NCBI GenBank assembly: GCA_031264875.1 | Contig: JAISDK010000183.1 | Coordinates: 1 to 13,403 of the forward strand | Source of the DNA: Prevotellaceae bacterium | GTDB taxonomy: Bacteria > Bacteroidota > Bacteroidia > Bacteroidales > UBA932 | Reading direction: 5' to 3' | Length of the DNA: 13,403 nucleotides | Part shown: positions 7,038 through 13,403 of the stretch, piece after piece | How positions within the stretch are numbered: position 1 is the first letter of the stretch | How the letters are laid out: each line of letters begins with the position of its first letter | Notes under the pieces: model-generated | Database searches by the model: none | Told to the model about the DNA's origin: nothing | Seen by the model: the letters and a program-made list of their open reading frames with translations, nothing else | Program-made: the position numbers and the translations under genes

Positions 7038-7334
7038 ATGTCATTTAAGTGCTGTTTCAAAGTTATAAAATCTTTGTATGCATTAAAAGGAAGCCATTGG
7101 TATTTTATAAATCGCCATAAATTGGATATTGTCCAATCAAGACCAATTACAGTTCAGGAAGCAACAAAAAAACAAGAAATAATTGTTGATGATTTACCAT
7201 TAAAACATATAACAGCTTTCCGGGATGAAGAATATGCAATATATGAAAAACTTCGAGATGCATCCCGAAAACTTCCGAACATGTTCGGGAAACTTCCGAC
7301 GACAATCGGAAAACCTCGGAACATGTTCGGGTAA
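7038..7334 (+). CDS. Doubtful small ORF running into the tandem array
   Basis: The 98 codons are preceded by an in-frame TAA at 7011 and by A/T-rich sequence like real starts here. Residues 1-75 look protein-like (charged, amphipathic: VDDLPLKHITAFRDEEYAIYEKLRD). The stretch KLDIVQSRPITV resembles the IVQSRPiT end of PEP synthase/pyruvate phosphate dikinase N-terminal domains, which raises the idea of a gene remnant, but this is a short match made by eye. The last residues (KLPNMFGKLPTTIGKPRNMFG) are only the translated 21-bp repeats, and the frame stops inside the array, so the C-terminus is probably not native. It starts 65 bp after the FtsW-like gene. It could be a decayed gene, a small hypothetical gene or chance. 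Confidence 0.25.
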   Translation: MSFKCCFKVIKSLYALKGSHWYFINRHKLDIVQSRPITVQEATKKQEIIVDDLPLKHITAFRDEEYAIYEKLRDASRKLPNMFGKLPTTIGKPRNMFG

Positions 7335-7497
7335 CTTCCGACAACAATCAGGAAACTTCCGAACATGTTCTGGAAACTCCCGACGACAATCGGAAAACTT
7401 CGGAACATGTTCGGAAAACTTCCGACGACAATCGGAAAATTTCGGAACATGTTCTGGAAACTTCCGACGACAATCGGAAAACTTCCGAACATGGAAG
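7267..7497. repeat. 11-unit, 21-bp tandem array of two alternating palindromes
   Basis: Eleven contiguous 21-bp units alternate strictly between type A (units 1,3,5,7,9,11) and type B (units 2,4,6,8,10). Both share the opening GRAAACTTCCGA with small changes. Type A ends in ACATGTTCG, so with the next unit it forms the perfect palindrome TTCCGAACATGTTCGGAA or a near copy. Type B ends in CGACAATCG and forms TTCCGA-N6-TCGGAA, a 6-bp hairpin. The last unit breaks down after ACATG. There are no spacers, so this is not CRISPR. Because 21 is a multiple of 3, the array stays open in several frames (for example as NFRTCSG/NFRRQSE heptads, 7225-7524, or reverse-strand SFPNMFG/SFPIVVG heptads); substitutions show no clear third-position bias. 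Function unknown. Confidence 0.9.
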
Positions 7498-7694
7498 CAT
7501 CATGAAAACAGAAATAGTAAATAAAATCATCATCTACGAGAATACTGTTAGCTTTCAAGTTCTTGGTAACTGTTTCCCACTTAGTAGAACCCGGTTTTAT
7601 TCTCATTACAGAACCGTCATTAAAATCATCTTTGACTGCCGATATTTTGGAATACACCCCTTTTTGAATATTCTGTTTGATTTGAAAAAATGAG

Positions 7695-7702
7695 TATTTT
7701 TG
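7695..7702 (+). promoter_or_regulatory. Possible -7 box upstream of the structured RNA
   Basis: TATTTTTG matches TAnnTTTG exactly. Upstream, TTCTG (7671-7675) ends 19 bp before it and is a poor -33 box. If used, the transcript would begin near 7709 and include the folded region 7848-8019 and the TPR gene. A second weaker candidate, CATATTTG (7830-7837), would start transcription almost exactly at the 5' edge of the folded region. Confidence 0.35.
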
Positions 7703-7847
7703 CACGCTGTTAATCACAAAAAATACTGCGGGTTGAAAGATTAGAAAAGCAGAAATAAAGTGAAAAACGGTTGAAGAATAAAAAGATAAGTAAAATATAA
7801 AATGTATGAAATAGAAAAATAGATTAAGACATATTTGAGCTAACGCT

Positions 7848-8019
7848 CTTATTCTCTTGTGTTCGAAATCTCGTAAATTTCTCCTGAGAATAAGTAAGCG
7901 GAGTTCACGTCTTTGGGCGTGAACTGTTCGCGCTTATTTAGGAGAAAAGGTATTTACGAGAGCCTGAACACAGAAATAAGCAATCAACGAACAGTTTCAC
8001 GCTTTTTTTCGTGTGATTG
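7848..8019 (+). ncRNA. Highly structured leader or ncRNA with two exclusive folds
   Basis: Fold 1 is a nested hairpin with stems 7848-7853/7975-7980, 7859-7864/7966-7971, 7869-7878/7952-7961 (10 bp perfect), 7879-7885/7940-7946, 7891-7900/7931-7940 and 7902-7909/7918-7925 with an 8-nt loop. It abuts a 3' hairpin, 7981-7986/8014-8019 plus 7998-8001/8010-8013, that holds seven Ts in its loop. Fold 2 pairs 7918-7930 with 7988-8001 (13 bp, one bulge) plus 7932-7939 with 7974-7981 (8 bp), directly followed by C and seven Ts (8003-8009), like an intrinsic terminator. A third pairing, 7848-7856/7886-7894 (9 bp perfect), competes with fold 1. The element ends 45 bp before the TPR gene. It could be an attenuator or riboswitch-like leader, or an independent ncRNA. 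No known family was recognised; a 6S-like RNA cannot be excluded. Confidence 0.6.
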
Positions 8020-8064
8020 CGGATACAGGAAAATAATTTATAATAATTTAAAAATATAGTGATT

Positions 8065-9609
8065 ATGAAAAAGAATTTTAAACAAATGCAATCGCACGCC
8101 GGTTACGGCACAGGAAAAATGGAGTCCGGAGACCATTTCAAAAACGGAGCATGTCCGAAAAGTCTGACGGGCATGGGACGGTTGATACACAAAAGCATTT
8201 TCAAACCAATCGTTTGTCTCGTCGCATTTATGTGGCTTGCAGGCGTTGCGCAAACTTACGCGCAACAGAATGACGGCGAAGAACTGCGCCGTCATATCCG
8301 CTATGCGAAAACCGCCTACGACAGAGGCGAGTATCCGAATGCGCTCAGGGAATACAGGGAGGCGTTAAAACTTGCCCCGAATTATCCGGAGCTTTACAAG
8401 GCAATAGGCGATGTTCACGAAAAACTTGCTACTGCCGCCGACCTGAATGCTGCCATTACTCATTACAAACGCTATCTGGAACTTGCTCCAAATGCCGGGG
8501 ATGCGCGACAAATTAAGGACAAAATCTACGACCTTGAATATATTGAGACCGAGCAGGTAAAACAGGATCGTATTTTAGATGATCTGAGCGGCGAATGGGT
8601 GGCAGTGGACAACATAGGTATCTCTAAAATTGAGAAAGACGGGAAGATTAAATTCCTTTCCGATTTTATTTTTCAAATTACCGAAATACAAAAAACAGGA
8701 AAATATCGCATTAGCATGAAATCCGAAGGCAGCAGATATTATAACGCCAACCTGATTGAAAAAACGGTTAATATTGTGCCTGCCAAAGACAACTCCTTTA
8801 CTTTTATTTTTGCCGATGCAACGGCTTACACGCCGACATCGGGAAAGTATGATCTTGCAAGAGGCGCCGGGAATGCGCTTGGTGCAGCTGTCAAATCCGA
8901 TTTGGTCAGCATCTTGACGGATGCTATTATCAGTGCGGCGCAAGAAAGCGACCTGCCAAGCAATACGCAAACTTCCTATACTTTTGCGCTCAAATATGAA
9001 GAAGGGAAATTAGTCGGTCTGGTAAATATCGTGGGTAAATATGCCGATGCCACGCGGCAGCAAACTACGGGAAATGAAATGTATGAAATTACTTTTATGA
9101 AAAAAGACGATGGATTTAACGAACTGCTTCTCTTTATGATTGATGATAAACCAAATGTAATTGCAGACCTGAAGGCACCTGCGGTAACAAAAAATTCAAC
9201 CAAATTTAAAGACAAATGGGGAAAAAGATTGTCCCAAAAAGAAATTGCCAGTAAATTATATGCCTTCGATCCGCAACTTGGAAAAAAGTATTCCAAAGTC
9301 CAAAAGACGGAAAAGGCAGCAATAATAACGACTTTCACTTCGGAGTTTGCCTTGCTTACAGGTATTATATTATGGAGTGTCAGTAACGAAAATCAACAGT
9401 TGAAAACCACGGGACAAATAATGACGTTCAGTTTATCGCCAATTTTCATTGCCGGCATTAGCATCGGGGTTCCTGCTACCTCAAAAAAAATCCGACTTAT
9501 CAATCAATACAATGAACAAATTATACAGCAACATAAAAACAAGCCAACTAAGGAACTCCGTTTTGGCGTAACTCCGTCGGGCGGCGTCGGGCTGACATTT
9601 AATTTTTAA
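8065..9609 (+). CDS. Exported TPR protein of unknown function
   Basis: The protein has 514 residues from the ATG at 8065; the open frame could also begin at the GTG at 8059. I chose 8065 for its A/T-rich upstream context. A hydrophobic signal or anchor lies late (about 44-66, IFKPIVCLVAFMWLAGVAQTYA), after a polar 40-residue N-terminus. A start at the ATG at 8173 would give a standard signal peptide but has a G/C-rich upstream. Two TPR-like repeats follow (about 72-106 RHIRYAKTAYDRGEYPNALR and 107-143 with AITHYKRYLELAP). Residues 165-370 are strand-rich and unrecognised. Two hydrophobic segments lie at about 418-440 and 448-471. The chain ends FGVTPSGGVGLTFNF, a final strand with terminal Phe as in outer-membrane beta-strands. 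An envelope-associated scaffold or adaptor is a fair inference; the function is not known. It is followed after 4 bp by the next gene. Confidence 0.8.
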   Translation: MKKNFKQMQSHAGYGTGKMESGDHFKNGACPKSLTGMGRLIHKSIFKPIVCLVAFMWLAGVAQTYAQQNDGEELRRHIRYAKTAYDRGEYPNALREYREALKLAPNYPELYKAIGDVHEKLATAADLNAAITHYKRYLELAPNAGDARQIKDKIYDLEYIETEQVKQDRILDDLSGEWVAVDNIGISKIEKDGKIKFLSDFIFQITEIQKTGKYRISMKSEGSRYYNANLIEKTVNIVPAKDNSFTFIFADATAYTPTSGKYDLARGAGNALGAAVKSDLVSILTDAIISAAQESDLPSNTQTSYTFALKYEEGKLVGLVNIVGKYADATRQQTTGNEMYEITFMKKDDGFNELLLFMIDDKPNVIADLKAPAVTKNSTKFKDKWGKRLSQKEIASKLYAFDPQLGKKYSKVQKTEKAAIITTFTSEFALLTGIILWSVSNENQQLKTTGQIMTFSLSPIFIAGISIGVPATSKKIRLINQYNEQIIQQHKNKPTKELRFGVTPSGGVGLTFNF

Positions 9610-9613
9610 CAGT

Positions 9614-11188
9614 ATGAAAGCGAAATTTTTTTTAATCGTTGTGTGTCTGTTTTGCGCCGGCGTACTGTCAGCACAGGACAGTCCGTTTATCCAGAAATGG
9701 GAACAGCAAGCTCGCTCGCGCGGCGCTTCGTGGAACGGTTTTACCCGCTCTGCCACGGCTTCCAGTCGTCCCAGATATGCTTCCCTGTATCTCAAAGGGA
9801 AGTTTCTCGCCTCGTTCAATGATGATAACGCCTGTCGCAAAAAAATCGATGAACTCGTGGGAATAGCCGACGATATGTACAGTAAATCCGCTGCCGCACA
9901 GACAGGCAGCAGCAGTAAAAAAAACAAGGGACAGGCAACACGCGACCTTGAACGGATGACGGGAGTTGATCTTAGCTCAATAGGTGGAACACTTGACAGG
10001 AAAAAGGCAGAATCGGACGCCAAACGCATGAAAGAAATACGTTCTCAAGTAAGAGGTTATTGCGAGTGTCGCTCCGAAAGCAATCCCAATTACAAGTCCG
10101 GCACAACGCCTGTAAAGCCAGTCGATTTCGGTAACGGCGATTTATTTGCAGGCGGCAACAGTGATGCTGCGGACAACACTCCTGACAATCCGCTGCTTGA
10201 CGGCGTTCAAACACAGTTCAACAATCCTTTTGACGCTCCTTCCGCCCGCGATCCGCAACCGGCACAGCAGGGCGCACAGCCGGGTGTTTCGCTGAATTTT
10301 GACGATGCAGATCAGTATGCAGACGGTATCCGCGTGGGTGATAATTATAAAGGCATAATTCCTCAACAGCCTGTATATTTGGAAGACCTTAATGATTATA
10401 ATTACGCAAACTGGACGGCAAAGCAAAATCCAAATGGTATGTATGCAGTTTTGCCGCAGGATAAGGAACGCGGAATACAGCTTGCCAAAGACTTGTTGCC
10501 CTTAGCAGAAGAAAGGCTGGCAAATTTTGATAAAACGATGGCAGAAATAGAAAGCACGGAAAACAAAATTATTTCCGAATACGATAATTTGATTTCACAA
10601 ACAGAAAGACAATCCGCAATCGCTGAATATCAAAAAGGGATCGCCGATTATGGTGATAATGAAAGTAAATATGCAGTTAGTAAATATGATTTAAAAAATA
10701 AATTTGGTCTTACCGAAGAAGAAATATTATCCATAAGAAGAGACGTTGTTAAGGAAGTCACACAGGCTGATTGGCGAAAAACTTTTAAATCGGATGAAGA
10801 GGTGTTTAATGGAGAAACACTGGAAGGGGCAATAGCACGAGATATTATCGTTCCTGCCAGCAGGAGTTTAGATCTGTTAAACGGCAGTGAAGTAAAAATG
10901 GCAGACGCCAGAAATGAAATGAGATTGTTGGATTTACAGGATAAATACAAGAAAACATTCGAAAATTCACGGAAGAATTTATCCGCACTAATGGACGAAA
11001 AAACGAATCAGCTGGATAAAATAAATGAATCTAAAAAGAGATACACTGCCGAAAAAGATGATATTCTAAAAGCCAAAAGCTACTACAGCAATGTGATACA
11101 AAATGGGAAAATCGTGATAACTTCTGAGAATGGAATAGATGCAATGAATTGTGGAAATATTTTAAACAGTATAATCGTTAAACGATAA
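9614..11188 (+). CDS. Exported coiled-coil protein of unknown function
   Basis: The 524-residue protein has a clear signal peptide (MKAKFFLIVVCLFCAGVLSA, then QDSPF). The mature N-terminal part (about 22-160) is polar and has WEQQARSRGASWNGF, a Lys/Ser-rich stretch and a YCECRSESNPN cysteine pair. A low-complexity linker rich in Asn, Asp, Pro and Gln follows (about 165-240). Two long helical, coiled-coil-like parts lie at about 282-345 (LLPLAEERLANFDKTMAEIE) and 429-490 (RLLDLQDKYKKTFENSRKNL). No catalytic motif or known family was recognised. The gene begins 4 bp after the TPR gene, so the two are almost surely co-transcribed and may form one envelope complex. The 5' part reads more G/C-rich than the A/T-rich 3' part, which may reflect domains of different origin. 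A hairpin terminator lies about 130 bp downstream. Confidence 0.8.
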   Translation: MKAKFFLIVVCLFCAGVLSAQDSPFIQKWEQQARSRGASWNGFTRSATASSRPRYASLYLKGKFLASFNDDNACRKKIDELVGIADDMYSKSAAAQTGSSSKKNKGQATRDLERMTGVDLSSIGGTLDRKKAESDAKRMKEIRSQVRGYCECRSESNPNYKSGTTPVKPVDFGNGDLFAGGNSDAADNTPDNPLLDGVQTQFNNPFDAPSARDPQPAQQGAQPGVSLNFDDADQYADGIRVGDNYKGIIPQQPVYLEDLNDYNYANWTAKQNPNGMYAVLPQDKERGIQLAKDLLPLAEERLANFDKTMAEIESTENKIISEYDNLISQTERQSAIAEYQKGIADYGDNESKYAVSKYDLKNKFGLTEEEILSIRRDVVKEVTQADWRKTFKSDEEVFNGETLEGAIARDIIVPASRSLDLLNGSEVKMADARNEMRLLDLQDKYKKTFENSRKNLSALMDEKTNQLDKINESKKRYTAEKDDILKAKSYYSNVIQNGKIVITSENGIDAMNCGNILNSIIVKR

Positions 11189-11315
11189 ATGGAGCCAATT
11201 CTTTTATATTTCGCGCGGTATGTTTTTGTGTATTGCCGTCTGATGCCGTAAGGCGGACGTTTTACATATCTAATCCGGTGCAAGTAAAGCGTAGCCGGAA
11301 CACAAGAACGACGGT

Positions 11316-11359
11316 ATAACCCCGAACAAGCGTAACGCAGTTCGGGGTTATTCATTTTT
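11316..11359 (+). terminator. Terminator after the TPR/coiled-coil gene pair
   Basis: ATAACCCCGAAC (11316-11327) pairs perfectly with GTTCGGGGTTAT (11340-11351), and the 12-nt loop holds a further GCG/CGC pair. TTCATTTTTAA follows. Weaker hairpins precede it at about 11237-11259 and 11273-11298 (TCCGGT/GCCGGA), so the region after the stop codon at 11188 is structured as a whole. Confidence 0.75.
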
Positions 11360-11714
11360 AATTCCTTACAGACTTTAACCACAATGCACAAAACTGTCCT
11401 GCACGAAGTATAATCAGTTTCAATCAGCGGTCAGAAATGTTGCGTATCTGCGTGGCAAAAGTGATTAATCGGATTGCGTGGCGCTGATTAACCATCAATC
11501 ATTAAGCATTAAGCATTATTTTATGGTTTAATTTCAGGCGTGATTTTAACACTTTATCTCTCCAAATGACTTTAATTGAAAATTATTGAATATTTAAACT
11601 AAAATATCTAACAGTCAATGATTTTGTTGTTGAAATGCTCTAAAATATCAAGAACAAAACCGAGAATATTATGTTAAAAAACATAAAAAACGTCAGAATG
11701 TTCATTTTCCGCCG
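11360..11714. other. Non-coding gap, no gene seen
   Basis: No gene-like reading frame was found here. It holds the second copy of the dispersed repeat (11411-11435), a short CATTAAG tandem near 11500-11515 flanked by imperfect inverted ends ATTAACCAT (11487-11495) and ATGGTTTAAT (11523-11532), and otherwise A/T-rich sequence. Confidence 0.6.
11411..11435 (+). repeat. Dispersed repeat, copy 2
   Basis: It has the same sequence as 756-779 plus one extra T (TAATCAGTTTCAATCAGCGG then TCAGA), in the same orientation. It lies about 60 bp after the terminator and 420 bp before the next gene. Confidence 0.6.
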
Positions 11715-11722
11715 TACCTTTG
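11715..11722 (+). promoter_or_regulatory. Probable -7 box for the IgGFc-binding-type gene
   Basis: TACCTTTG is a perfect TAnnTTTG match and sits in the gap before the next gene. A clear TTTG -33 box is not seen. Transcription would start near 11729, leaving a leader of about 128 nt before the ATG at 11857 in which no strong fold was noticed. Confidence 0.5.
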
Positions 11723-11856
11723 TACCCGAAATGAAATATGGGTTGAATACAAAATATGCTTTGAGAACGAATTAATTCCATAATAAAATAGAAGAGTATT
11801 CGAAAACAGATTTATAAACCACGCACGGTATAAACCGCGCACTAAAAGAATTGTAT

Positions 11857-13403
11857 ATGAAATTTATGACGAAAATTTATGCTTTAATTATTGCTTTATG
11901 CATGTTTGCAGGAAACGGACTGTATGCCCAGACAACAGCGGGAACAGATTTTTGGGTGGCTTTTGGACAAAATCATGATAGATCAATGGAACAACTTATT
12001 TTTCAGATAAAAATAGTAACGACCAATGCAGCAAAGGTTACACTGACATTCACCGATCTGGATGTAAACAAAACCATCTACATACCTGCCGGTACTACCC
12101 GTACGATAAATTTGACTCCGGATGAAAAAGTTGCTGTTTATTCGACCGGTCCAGAATGGTTAAAAAAATCCCTGCATATAACATCTGACAAGCCTGTATC
12201 GGTGTATGCATTAAATAGCGCTCAGTTCACCAGCGATGCTACCAATATCCTGCCGACAAACGTTTGGGGAACGGATTATTATCATATTTCATATACCGGA
12301 TATACCGGAAATGTCGGAACTCCCCCAATCAGTGTAGATTATCGGGACGCCATTACGATTGTTGGGACGGCCGCTGGCACAAAGGCTACCTGCATCAGCC
12401 GTACAGATACTATTACGCGGGATTTAGGCGCAGGAAGCACATGGTATATAAAGGCAAATAAAAACACCGATCTTACAGGATGGCATATAACATCGAATAA
12501 ACCGATAGCTTATTTTGTAACTCACCAGGGAGCAATGATTCCTGATAAAGCAAATAGTAATCCCGATAACCTTTTCCAGCAATTGGCGCCAACAACTTCG
12601 TGGGGTACGCGTTTTTTTGTGCCGGATGTTGGAATAACCAGACAGTATCCTTTGCTGGTGCGAGTTATGGCGTCTCAGAATGGAACAAAAATTACACATA
12701 AGGGAGGGACTGTGAAAAGCGGTTCCCTGTCTTTGAAGAAGGGCGAATTTGTGACCCTGTCAATATCAAATACAGGCTGTTTTATATCTTCAAACAATCC
12801 CGTAGGCGTATGCTCATACCTGATTTCATACGAGAACGACAACGACACTCTTAAATCAGACGGAGGACCTGCTATGGTATGGATTCCGCCTGTAGAACAA
12901 AGTGTAACTTCAACTACTGTCAGTTCGTTTCAGACATTTACAAAGGAATTCTATGCCATCGTTGTAACTCCTGAAAGTACCAGGAAAAATACCACAGTAA
13001 CGATAAATGGCAAAACCACAAGCCTGAACGAAGCAAACTGGACGAGCAGGGCGGGATATTCCTATATCAGATACCGAATGACAAGCGATAATCCGCATAC
13101 ATTCAGCAATCATGCCGGATTGACGGGACTGGTAATGGGTTTGGGAGATTCCGAATCATATTACTATCTTGGAGGCTCGTCAATGTACAATCTGGAAATG
13201 AAGTTTTCGGTTAACGGAGAAAATTTTCAGGATATATTCGGAAAAACGATCTGTAAGGAAAACGTGGAACTGAAAGCCGAAATCCTGTATGCAGACAAAG
13301 TCAGTGGTTATCCTAAATGGTATATCGACGGTAATCTGGAAACGTCGGCAACAGAGAAACTGTCATGGAATGTAAAACTGTCGCCGGGCAAACGTACAAT
13401 AAC
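11857..13403 (+). CDS. IgGFc-binding-type surface protein, 3' end beyond window
   Basis: The frame is open from the ATG at 11857 to the window edge: 515 codons plus two bases, no stop, so the gene is partial at its 3' end. The start gives a signal peptide (MKFMTKIYALIIALCMFAGN, cleavage near YA-QTT); an alternative ATG is at 11866. TTAGTDFWVAFGQNHDRS is the hallmark opening of the IgGFc-binding N-terminal domain. The beta-rich body carries the usual repeating phrases HITSDKPVSVYALNS, TDATNILPTNVWGTDYY, HITSNKPIAYFVTHQGA and FISSNNPVGVCSYL. From about residue 445 an Ig- or PKD-like segment begins (NGENFQDIFGKTICKENVEL, then KWYIDG). In Bacteroidota such proteins are large surface or secreted adhesin-like proteins, often exported by the type IX system; the sorting domain, if any, lies outside the window. 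The bound ligand is unknown, and the family name does not prove IgG binding. Confidence 0.85.
   Translation, partial: MKFMTKIYALIIALCMFAGNGLYAQTTAGTDFWVAFGQNHDRSMEQLIFQIKIVTTNAAKVTLTFTDLDVNKTIYIPAGTTRTINLTPDEKVAVYSTGPEWLKKSLHITSDKPVSVYALNSAQFTSDATNILPTNVWGTDYYHISYTGYTGNVGTPPISVDYRDAITIVGTAAGTKATCISRTDTITRDLGAGSTWYIKANKNTDLTGWHITSNKPIAYFVTHQGAMIPDKANSNPDNLFQQLAPTTSWGTRFFVPDVGITRQYPLLVRVMASQNGTKITHKGGTVKSGSLSLKKGEFVTLSISNTGCFISSNNPVGVCSYLISYENDNDTLKSDGGPAMVWIPPVEQSVTSTTVSSFQTFTKEFYAIVVTPESTRKNTTVTINGKTTSLNEANWTSRAGYSYIRYRMTSDNPHTFSNHAGLTGLVMGLGDSESYYYLGGSSMYNLEMKFSVNGENFQDIFGKTICKENVELKAEILYADKVSGYPKWYIDGNLETSATEKLSWNVKLSPGKRTI

Noticed and set aside
7267..7497. CRISPR array
   Set aside because: Units are contiguous with no unique spacers, and the alternation of two repeat types does not fit a repeat-spacer layout.
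7267..7497. LexA/DinR-type SOS boxes (GAAC...GTTC)
   Set aside because: The half-sites GAAC and GTTC are separated by 2 nt in every type A unit, while the Gram-positive LexA box has 4 nt between them; no SOS gene is adjacent.
7225..7524. + strand ORF of NFRTCSG/NFRRQSE heptads as a real protein
   Set aside because: The frame is open mainly because the 21-bp unit lacks stops. Flanking residues are not gene-like, and base changes between units show no third-position bias. Kept as a possibility in the array entry only.
7154..7717. - strand 187-codon ORF as a complete gene
   Set aside because: It starts with GTG, its middle is the translated array, and its C-terminal part is antisense to the more protein-like + strand ORF. 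Only its first 60-70 codons look plausible, so it is noted in the findings rather than annotated.
7848..8019. Firm identification as 6S RNA, tmRNA, SRP RNA or RNase P RNA
   Set aside because: None of the conserved sequence blocks of these RNAs that I know could be found. The long hairpin recalls 6S RNA, but a clear central open bubble is missing, so the identity was left open.

Overview
The window looks like a chromosomal segment of a member of the order Bacteroidales or a close relative (phylum Bacteroidota). The evidence is the gene content: a Bacteroidales-type hexameric glutamate dehydrogenase, an HU-CCDC81/SPOR protein, an FtsW of the 'PVTGQ-LP-IS-GGTS' type, a secreted DUF1080 protein and GH29 fucosidase, and an IgGFc-binding-type surface protein. 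Start codons sit in A/T-rich sequence without clear Shine-Dalgarno sites, and there are TAnnTTTG-like -7 boxes. All convincing genes are on the + strand. No rRNA, tRNA, transposase or CRISPR array was seen.

Layout. 1-1005 is non-coding and dense in short perfect hairpins; part of it (162-574) is a large imperfect inverted duplication. 1006-3234 holds two exported carbohydrate-active proteins: a DUF1080 (3-keto-disaccharide hydrolase family) protein and a GH29 alpha-L-fucosidase, closed by a terminator hairpin at 3273-3318. 3592-6972 holds gdhA (NADP-type glutamate dehydrogenase), an HU-CCDC81/TM/SPOR protein and an FtsW-like SEDS protein, closely spaced and probably co-transcribed. The last two look like a cell-division/peptidoglycan pair located outside the usual mur/fts cluster.

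6973-8064 is an A/T-rich gap. It contains a doubtful small ORF, an 11-unit 21-bp tandem array of two alternating palindromic units (7267-7497), and a long, highly structured RNA candidate (7848-8019) with two mutually exclusive folds, one of which ends as a terminator. 8065-11188 is a two-gene unit (4-bp gap) for an exported TPR protein and an exported coiled-coil protein of unknown function, followed by a terminator at 11316-11359. 11360-11856 is non-coding with a good -7 box (TACCTTTG). From 11857 a large exported IgGFc-binding-type protein begins and runs off the window end.

The strongest candidates for something undescribed are the bistable leader/ncRNA at 7848-8019 ahead of the unknown gene pair, the alternating palindrome array beside it, and the hairpin mosaic at 1-730. 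All folding statements come from base pairing read by eye, not from a folding program. Family assignments come from recognised motifs, not from a database search.
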